Assembly (NCBI GenBank): GCA_030613605.1
Contig: JAUWLO010000100.1
Coordinates: 1-7,316, forward strand
Length of the DNA stretch: 7,316 bases
DNA from: Gammaproteobacteria bacterium
Lineage (GTDB): Bacteria; Pseudomonadota; Gammaproteobacteria; SZUA-152
Direction of reading: 5' to 3'
The notes under the pieces are model-generated. The model did no database searches and had not been told where the DNA came from. It worked only from the letters and a program-made list of their open reading frames with translations. Positions 1-3,982 of this stretch are shown here, one piece after another; within the stretch, counting starts at the first letter, position 1; each line of letters begins with the position of its first letter. A program made the position numbers and the translations under genes.

Positions 1-276
1 ATACTGAAGATCAAGGGTGATGAGCTTTTCCAGAAAATAAACAACCTTGTATTGTATTGCTTCGTCGCTGGTTTCCTCCACCAGTGTTTCATTACCCCGG
101 GATATGAAAAAGCCTCCCGCTGGGTGTTTGCCCACGGTGTACTCTAATTCTGCAGAACTAGCAGGTTCCAGAAAGGCCTCGTAGTTAACCAGCACCAGGC
201 TCCTGAAGAGCTCGTTTTCACAACGAACCCTTATTCGCTGACCCAAAATACGGAACTGGAGGTCGGGGTTATTCAT
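1..276 (-). CDS. N-terminal fragment (92 aa) of a probable HprK-related kinase; 3' end beyond the window
   Basis: The minus strand is open from an ATG at 276 to the window edge. It gives 92 residues starting MNNPDLQFRILGQRIRVRC and ending in FLEKLITLDLQY. An in-frame TAA lies immediately before the ATG, so the start cannot be further upstream; no clear Shine-Dalgarno is visible. The pattern of a short beta-rich start (QFRILGQRIRVRCENELF), a variable middle, then an FLEK-x-(I/L)T-x-x-LQ helix resembles the N-terminal region of the HprK-related kinases that sit in proteobacterial clusters with PqqD-like and nucleotidyltransferase proteins. In those proteins this helix precedes the 'LHAA' strand and the P-loop. 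The P-loop itself would lie outside the window, so ATP binding cannot be confirmed. The gene lies downstream of the Tat mini-protein on the same strand, separated by a terminator, suggesting a cluster with limited read-through. The family call is from memory of the family and is moderate. An unrelated hypothetical protein is possible. Confidence 0.5.
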   Translation of the reverse strand, partial: MNNPDLQFRILGQRIRVRCENELFRSLVLVNYEAFLEPASSAELEYTVGKHPAGGFFISRGNETLVEETSDEAIQYKVVYFLEKLITLDLQY

Positions 277-333
277 TTAGCAGCATTTGTTGTTATTAAT
301 CGTTTTGTGGTCAGAGCCAAAGTAGTCAGAACC

Positions 334-362
334 AAAAAAGCCGCGCTGATTCCAGCACGGCT
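334..362 (-). terminator. Rho-independent terminator after the Tat mini-protein gene
   Basis: Read on the minus strand, a 10-bp stem (AGCCGTGCTG with CAGCGCGGCT, one G-U pair) closes a 4-nt loop and runs into six T residues (complement of A334-A339). It starts about 33 nt past the stop of the mini-protein and 58 nt before the start of the kinase-like gene. On the plus strand the stem has a C-A mismatch instead of the wobble and is followed by no good T-run, so the signal is directional. It should uncouple high expression of the small protein from lower expression of the downstream gene. Confidence 0.8.
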
Positions 363-394
363 TATTTGTTATTGCTGATAAATACAGGCTAGAA

Positions 395-649
395 CTATTT
401 GTTCATACCGCCGGGATTGCCAGGGACATAAGGATTTCCATCATTGAAATTTCCCTTTCCTAGCATATCCGTGCCTGGTGGAGGGCCATCTTCCCCGTTA
501 CCGACGCCTTCATTCCCCTTAGGACCACGCATATGCGAACCAATTCCTGCTAACGCTGGCATGGCTTTCATGGTCAGTATGACGGGCACTGCATACCCTG
601 CCTTTTTCAGAAAGTTTCTGCGAGACTCTAGTTTGTCTTTCTTGTCCAT
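395..649 (-). CDS. 84-aa Tat-signal mini-protein with Gly/Asn/Pro-rich tail (candidate peptide precursor)
   Basis: The gene has a good Shine-Dalgarno (GGAGAG, 5 nt before the ATG at 649) and its own downstream terminator. Residues 1-34 look like a twin-arginine signal: S9-R10-R11-N-F-L-K15 matches the SRRxFLK consensus, followed by a moderately hydrophobic stretch (YAVPVILTMKAMPALA) and an A-L-A cleavage motif before Gly35. The remaining 50 residues hold 15 Gly, 7 Asn and 7 Pro, no Cys and no obvious fold, so they are probably an unstructured or modified peptide. Lys28 inside the hydrophobic stretch is unusual for an export signal. I recall similar short proteins with an (S/T)RRxFLKKA...PVILT...PAFA leader near HprK-related kinases and PqqD-like proteins, but cannot search for them here. 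Inference: an exported, possibly modified peptide made from a cluster with the kinase-like gene downstream. It could instead be a simple Tat-exported small protein. The gene call is firm; the function is unknown. Confidence 0.8.
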   Translation of the reverse strand: MDKKDKLESRRNFLKKAGYAVPVILTMKAMPALAGIGSHMRGPKGNEGVGNGEDGPPPGTDMLGKGNFNDGNPYVPGNPGGMNK

Positions 650-890
650 TTTATCTCTCCTTTACTTCTTACGGATAACAAATTTTTCGGGTAAAAACTT
701 CACTTTATAAAATTTTGAACCCATAACAGAAGTTTATACCAGGAACCAGTACTTGTACATATCAGCTTGGTTTATTTGTATATAACAGATTGCTATATAG
801 GGCTGGAATCAGTGTATGAAAATGCTTGTTTGCTAAAAACATAATGAAAAACATTAGGTTATACGGATAATTACGATCTTGTGAGGAGGC
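650..890. other. AT-rich intergenic region, no gene seen
   Basis: No credible reading frame is present on either strand. It must carry the promoter of the minus-strand mini-protein gene. A TATAAA hexamer on the minus strand (704-709) and a TGGTATAAA extended -10-like string near 735-743 are candidates, but neither has a convincing -35. Two short words recur: ATAACAGA near 722 and 783, and TACGGATAA near 669 and 861. They could be regulatory half-sites or chance in AT-rich DNA. Confidence 0.5.
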
Positions 891-1070
891 TATTTTTAAG
901 CCGGGTGGTTTGACGGGGGAGGAGGAGGCCGCTCTCGCACATCTCGGTAACTGCGTCCTGCGTTACTCCACCTTCCGCCAACCATGACGGTCGCAGTGCT
1001 CCGCGGCACCTGCACGTCCGTGTGCATTGGGATTCTTCACCCTCTTCTTGGGTTCAAACCCCATTCTCGG
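890..1070 (-). repeat. Hairpin array A, downstream of tRNA-Ser; GGA-loop hairpins on the minus strand
   Basis: This GC-rich stretch has no plausible gene but several inverted repeats. Read on the minus strand they are: TGCAC-ACGGAC-GTGCA (1011-1026), GTGC-CGCGGA-GCAC (996-1009), and GTAAC-GC-AGGAC-GC-A-GTTAC (947-966), all placing GGA in the loop. A further GGGT/ACCC inverted repeat lies at 1050-1061. The module at 943-968 is the same as one in array B (1372-1396) except for one inserted base. The hexaloop at 1011-1026 has the sequence ACACGGACGU, which fits the RsmE/CsrA-type consensus (A/U)CANGGANG(U/A) throughout. Past the shared module, GAGATGTGCGAGAG weakly resembles the start of a tRNA-Ser. 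Whether the array is transcribed is unknown. It lies beyond the tRNA terminator, so it would need its own promoter or read-through. Confidence 0.6.
915..928 (+). other. G-rich tract, possible two-tetrad G-quadruplex
   Basis: The plus strand reads GGGGGAGGAGGAGG: a G5 run followed by three GG runs, each separated by one A. This fits a two-tetrad quadruplex with single-nucleotide loops. The minus strand is a polypyrimidine tract. It borders hairpin array A. Two-tetrad structures are often weak, so a role is speculative. Confidence 0.3.
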
Positions 1071-1078
1071 TAAAACAT

Positions 1079-1102
1079 AAAAAAGCCCCGACAAGCGGGG
1101 CT
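1079..1102 (-). terminator. Rho-independent terminator of the tRNA-Ser gene
   Basis: On the minus strand AGCCCCG pairs with CGGGGCT around a 5-nt loop and is followed directly by a six-T run (complement of A1079-A1084). It begins 11 nt past the 3' end of tRNA-Ser. The pairing is perfect, so this is a strong terminator. Confidence 0.85.
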
Positions 1103-1112
1103 GTTTCATGTT

Positions 1113-1202
1113 TGGCGGAGAAGGAGGGATTCGAACCCTCGGTACGGATTAACGTACACACGCTTTCCAAGCGTGCTCCTTAAGCCACTCGGACACCTCT
1201 CC
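1113..1202 (-). tRNA. tRNA-Ser(GGA)
   Basis: The 90-nt class II tRNA has all expected parts: acceptor GGAGAGG pairing with CTTCTCC (one G-U), a D-arm (TCC-GAGTGGCTTAA-GGA), an anticodon stem CACGC/GCGTG with loop TTGGAAA (anticodon GGA, reading UCC/UCU), a long variable arm (TGTACGTTAATCCGTACC) typical of tRNA-Ser, a T-arm with GGTTCGAATCC, discriminator G and encoded CCA. It stands alone, with a promoter just upstream and a terminator just downstream. Hairpin arrays of unusual type lie on both sides, and the upstream one contains a copy of its 5' part. Confidence 0.97.
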
Positions 1203-1211
1203 AATTTAAAC

Positions 1212-1240
1212 TGTATTTTGATCACCTAAGCCATTTTCAA
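1212..1240 (-). promoter_or_regulatory. Probable sigma-70 promoter of tRNA-Ser
   Basis: On the minus strand TTGAAA (1235-1240) and AATACA (1212-1217) are separated by 17 nt, and the -10 lies about 9 nt before the first tRNA base. The -35 is good and the -10 is modest. This would give a transcript with almost no 5' leader. Confidence 0.45.
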
Positions 1241-1355
1241 CATTGGTTGCCAGGAGCACGCTGCGTGCCCCTTATTCGGTACCTCCATGTACCTCACCCC
1301 TACGGGGCCAGCATCGCTTTGCTCTGCTGTTCCGAATCGGTTCCTTCCGATTCGG

Positions 1356-1374
1356 TAAGCCACTAGGACACCTC
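1356..1374 (-). repeat. Partial duplicate of the tRNA-Ser 5' region
   Basis: These 19 bases match 1181-1199 of the intact tRNA-Ser(GGA) gene at 18 positions, in the same orientation. They cover most of the acceptor 5' strand and the D-arm. Immediately 3' (minus strand), in place of the anticodon arm, comes a 9-bp hairpin with loop AAGGAA; the true anticodon loop is TTGGAAA. No variable arm, T-arm or acceptor 3' strand follows, so it is not a functional tRNA. Confidence 0.75.
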
Positions 1375-1450
1375 GGTAACTGCTCCTGCGTTACTCTCGA
1401 TAATAGCTCCTGCATTATTCTAGCTTCGCCCTTCCATGGGCTCGTACCTC

Positions 1451-1515
1451 CTGCATGACTGCCAGGGATGGCGGAAATGCAAAGGGATTGTCTGGAACAA
1501 TCCTTGCCCATGCAG
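1451..1515 (-). other. Predicted three-way-junction structure
   Basis: The outer stem is CTGCATG (1451-1457) with CATGCAG (1509-1515). Inside are a 6-bp stem (1459-1464 with 1469-1474, one G-U on the plus strand, 4-nt loop) and a longer stem (GCAA 1479-1482 with TTGC 1504-1507, then GGATTGT 1485-1491 with ACAATCC 1497-1503, 5-nt loop). It can fold on either strand. It caps array B on the side facing aroC. Confidence 0.55.
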
Positions 1516-1571
1516 TCGTCTCCAGATTAGGCCGCGCAGGTTAAACCAGAACTGCTGTGGACGCAATGTGG

Positions 1572-1600
1572 TTGACTGTTTTTTGTACAAATCCCAGTAT
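1572..1600 (+). promoter_or_regulatory. Possible upstream promoter of aroC
   Basis: TTGACT (1572-1577) lies 17 nt before CAGTAT (1595-1600). The -35 is close to consensus and the -10 is weak. It would give a leader of about 70 nt. It competes with the leaderless candidate at 1667-1672. Confidence 0.3.
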
Positions 1601-1666
1601 TTCGTTGGCTGTTTTTAAATCTTATCCCTGTGTGTGCCCGTGGTTCCTGAGCCGGCCGTAACCCGC

Positions 1667-1672
1667 TACAAT
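1667..1672 (+). promoter_or_regulatory. TACAAT -10-like box next to the aroC start
   Basis: TACAAT matches five of six bases of the sigma-70 -10. The corresponding -35 position reads TTCCTG, which is weak. Initiation 7-8 nt downstream would fall at or next to A1680, the preferred aroC start, giving a leaderless or near-leaderless mRNA. The lack of a Shine-Dalgarno before that ATG agrees with this. Confidence 0.35.
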
Positions 1673-1679
1673 GGCGGCT

Positions 1680-2786
1680 ATGTCTGGTAATACCTTTGGA
1701 AAATGTTTTGCAGTGACTTCTTTTGGCGAAAGCCACGGGGCTGCGATTGGCTGTGTGGTCGATGGTTGCCCGCCGGGAATGGAATTGAGTGAGGCTGATC
1801 TGCAGGGTGATCTGGATCTGCGCAAGCCGGGCCAGTCGCGTCATACTACGCAGCGTCGTGAGGCCGATGAGGTGCAAATTCTCTCCGGTGTGTTCGAGGG
1901 TAAAACTACTGGCTCGCCCATTGCGCTGATTATTCACAATACCGATCAACGTTCTAAGGATTACTCTGAAATCATGGACCGTTTCCGGCCCGGCCATGCG
2001 GACTATACCTACCAGCAGAAATATGGATTTCGCGACTACCGTGGTGGTGGCCGTTCCTCGGCGCGTGAAACTGCCATGCGCGTGGCGGCAGGCGGCATTG
2101 CCAAGAAATATCTCAACGAGAAATACGGCATTGTTATTCGAGGTTATCTCAAACAGCTCGGCCCCATTGTGGCTGAGACCCTGGATTGGGATGAGGTGCA
2201 CAACAACAGCTTTTTTTGTCCGGATGCCAGCAAGGTAAAAGAGCTGGAAGATTACATGGATGCCTTGCGCAAGGAGGGCAACTCCATAGGTGCGCGCATT
2301 AATGTGGTGGCCAGTGGAATGATGCCGGGCCTGGGCGAACCTATTTTTGATCGCCTCGATGCCGACATTGCTCATGCCATGATGAGCATTAACGCAGTGA
2401 AGGCGGTAGAAATCGGCGCCGGTTTTGAGAGTGTTGTACAAAAAGGCACGGAGCACCGCGACGAAATTACCCCTGAAGGTTTTCTCAGTAATCATGCGGG
2501 TGGCACCTTGGGTGGCATCTCTTCAGGACAGGATATTCTGGTGAGCATGGCGCTTAAACCAACGTCGAGTCTTCGCTTGCCGGGCAAGACGATCAACCTG
2601 CAAGGTGAACCCGTAGACGTTATCACCAAGGGTCGCCATGATCCTTGCGTCGGCATTCGGGCCACCCCTATTGCCGAAGCCATGTTGGCGATTGTGCTTA
2701 TGGATCATCTATTGCGCCATCGTGCACAAAATGCTGACGTGGAGAGCGATACTCCTGTTATCCCGGCCAGCGCACCTTCCAGCTAA
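1680..2786 (+). CDS. aroC: Chorismate synthase
   Basis: AroC converts 5-enolpyruvylshikimate-3-phosphate to chorismate, the last step of the shikimate pathway, using reduced FMN in the cytoplasm. The 368-residue product has all three family signatures: GESHGAAIGCVVDGCP near residue 16, GGRSSARETAMRVAAG near residue 122, and RHDPCVGIRATPIAEA near residue 320. The RPGHADYTYQQKYGF segment near residue 102 carries the conserved catalytic His. Length is normal for the bacterial enzyme. I prefer the ATG at 1680 because family members begin MSGNTFGK; an in-frame ATG at 1671 would add only MAA. Neither start has a clear Shine-Dalgarno. An MFS gene follows after 8 nt, so the two are very probably cotranscribed. 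Confidence 0.97.
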   Translation: MSGNTFGKCFAVTSFGESHGAAIGCVVDGCPPGMELSEADLQGDLDLRKPGQSRHTTQRREADEVQILSGVFEGKTTGSPIALIIHNTDQRSKDYSEIMDRFRPGHADYTYQQKYGFRDYRGGGRSSARETAMRVAAGGIAKKYLNEKYGIVIRGYLKQLGPIVAETLDWDEVHNNSFFCPDASKVKELEDYMDALRKEGNSIGARINVVASGMMPGLGEPIFDRLDADIAHAMMSINAVKAVEIGAGFESVVQKGTEHRDEITPEGFLSNHAGGTLGGISSGQDILVSMALKPTSSLRLPGKTINLQGEPVDVITKGRHDPCVGIRATPIAEAMLAIVLMDHLLRHRAQNADVESDTPVIPASAPSS

Positions 2787-2794
2787 ATAGACAG

Positions 2795-3982
2795 GTGTCA
2801 CACCCCCCATCTGATTCTGAACAGTCGGCTGTTCCGTACTGGCGCCTTTCCGGTTTTTATCTGTTTTACTTTGCTTCTCTTGGCGCGTTAATTCCGTACT
2901 GGTCGCTATATCTAAAGAGCCTCGATTTTTCGGCGCGTGATATTGGCACCTTGATGGCAATTGTGATGGCCACCAAAATCATTTCGCCCAATGTGTGGGG
3001 TTGGATTGCCGACCACACTGGCAAAAGCATGTTCATTGTGCGCATCGGTTGTTTGCTTTCTGCAGTGTGTTTTGCCGGCGTGTTCCTCGGCAGTGACTAT
3101 TGGTGGTTAGTGTTTGTGATGATCGCGTTCAGCTTTTTCTGGAACGCTGCTCTGCCACAATTTGAAGCCACCACGTTTAATCATCTTGGCGATCATAGTC
3201 ACCGCTATAGTTCCATTCGGTTATGGGGCTCCGTTGGTTTTATAGTCGCCGTAGCGGCTCTTGGTCCGGTGCTGGATGCACAGGGAGCCGGTATTTTGCC
3301 TGTAGTCATTATGGTTTTGTTTGTCGGTCTGTGGTTATCCAGTCTTGTGGTACCGGAAAGAGCCTCTGGCCATTTATCGCTTCCCCACGAGTCACTATTG
3401 AAGGTTTTGTTACGCCCCGAAGTGGCGGCCTTGCTGGTGGTGTGTTTCCTGATGCAGGCCAGTCATGGGCCGTACTACACTTTTTATACTATTTATATGG
3501 AAGGCCACGGTTACTCGCGATCTTCCATCGGTCAGCTCTGGGCCCTGGGTGTGCTTGCCGAAGTGGGCGTGTTTCTTATTATGCACCGCTGGGTGCAACG
3601 TTTCGGATTGAGAACTCTGTTACTGACAAGCCTGGGGTTGACGGTGTTACGCTGGGTGCTGATAAGCCAGTTCCCTGAAACTCTATCGGTAATGGTTTTT
3701 GCGCAATTGTTACATGCGGCCAGTTTTGGAATTTATCATGCCTGCGCCATTCAACTGATTCATCGTAATTTTAGCGGGCGACATCAGGGAAGAGGGCAAG
3801 CCCTGTACAGCAGTTTGAGTTTTGGTGCCGGTGGTGCAGCTGGGAGTTTTGTTAGTGGTATGGGTTGGGAAACTATTGGGCCTGATAATGTGTACCTGCT
3901 TGCAGCAATTATGGCATTTAGCGCGTTTATAGTTGCCTGGGTGTGGATTCGTCCTGCGGAAGAGAGACAGAAAGATGTTTAG
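2795..3982 (+). CDS. MFS transporter, HcaT/LacY-like (MFS_1-like) family
   Basis: The 395-residue inner-membrane protein has about twelve hydrophobic segments. The first begins near residue 16 (YWRLSGFYLFYFASLGALIPYW). The loop between helices 2 and 3 carries GWIADHTGKS (residues 69-78), a form of the MFS G-x-x-x-D-x-x-G-R-K/R motif. The overall pattern (PYWSLYLKSLDFSARDIGTLMAI, then SPNVWGW) is that of the 3-phenylpropionate/nucleoside symporter-like branch. The substrate is unknown. A homologue directly follows aroC in Pseudomonas-type genomes as I recall, so the neighbourhood looks conserved. The start is a GTG, 8 nt after the aroC stop, with only a weak GACAGG ahead of it. The next in-frame ATG would remove the first helix. 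The 3' end overlaps the next gene by 8 nt. Confidence 0.88.
   Translation: MSHPPSDSEQSAVPYWRLSGFYLFYFASLGALIPYWSLYLKSLDFSARDIGTLMAIVMATKIISPNVWGWIADHTGKSMFIVRIGCLLSAVCFAGVFLGSDYWWLVFVMIAFSFFWNAALPQFEATTFNHLGDHSHRYSSIRLWGSVGFIVAVAALGPVLDAQGAGILPVVIMVLFVGLWLSSLVVPERASGHLSLPHESLLKVLLRPEVAALLVVCFLMQASHGPYYTFYTIYMEGHGYSRSSIGQLWALGVLAEVGVFLIMHRWVQRFGLRTLLLTSLGLTVLRWVLISQFPETLSVMVFAQLLHAASFGIYHACAIQLIHRNFSGRHQGRGQALYSSLSFGAGGAAGSFVSGMGWETIGPDNVYLLAAIMAFSAFIVAWVWIRPAEERQKDV

Larger units (their letters stand above)
1250..1516 (-). repeat. Hairpin array B, upstream of tRNA-Ser; at least five GGA-loop hairpins plus a three-way junction
   Basis: Listed in plus coordinates and read on the minus strand, the array holds: a three-way junction (1451-1515); GCCC-ATGGAA-GGGC (1428-1441); ATAAT-GC-AGGA-GC-T-ATTAT (1400-1418); GTAAC-GC-AGGA-GC-A-GTTAC (1376-1394); a tRNA-Ser-like stretch (1356-1374); CCGAATCGG-AAGGAA-CCGATTCGG (1332-1355); CAGCA/TGCTG (1309-1329); CCCC-GTA-GGGG (1297-1307); GGTAC-ATGGAG-GTACC (1278-1293); and GCACG-CAG-CGTGC (1256-1268). 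Five loops expose GGA. The hairpin at 1278-1293 contains GUACAUGGAGGU, which agrees at 10 of 12 positions with the CsrA SELEX consensus RUACARGGAUGU and fully with the RsmE consensus. No terminator is seen at its own end, so a transcript could run through the tRNA to 1079. No firm promoter is found. It could be a Csr/Rsm-sequestering RNA or a modular genomic repeat. Confidence 0.6.

Noticed and set aside
444..710. 88-codon plus-strand frame opposite the Tat mini-protein
   Set aside because: No ribosome site, and the opposite strand has a Tat motif, a Shine-Dalgarno and a terminator.
1047..1068. T-arm-like string GGGTTCAAACCCC on the plus strand, suggesting a second tRNA
   Set aside because: No matching acceptor, D-arm or anticodon arm can be built around it, and no CCA follows. 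It is better read as one more inverted repeat of array A.
1243..1511. Short open frames on both strands over array B (71 aa plus, 79 aa minus)
   Set aside because: They read through inverted repeats, lack Shine-Dalgarno sites and have repeat-like composition. The paired stems explain the sequence better than coding does.
890..1516. Possible CRISPR array
   Set aside because: Repeats are not evenly spaced or constant, stems vary between units, and no unique spacers of regular length are present.
1671..1679. ATG at 1671 as aroC start
   Set aside because: Family proteins begin MSGNTFGK, matching the ATG at 1680. The extra MAA has no support from a ribosome site.
1527..2495. 322-codon open frame on the minus strand across aroC
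   Set aside because: It lies antisense to a gene with all AroC signatures, has no recognisable domain, and its His/Arg/Thr-rich content is typical of a shadow frame.
3933..3974. TTG at 3933 as start of the ankyrin protein
   Set aside because: It would place 14 polar residues ahead of a complete Sec signal peptide that starts at the ATG at 3975.
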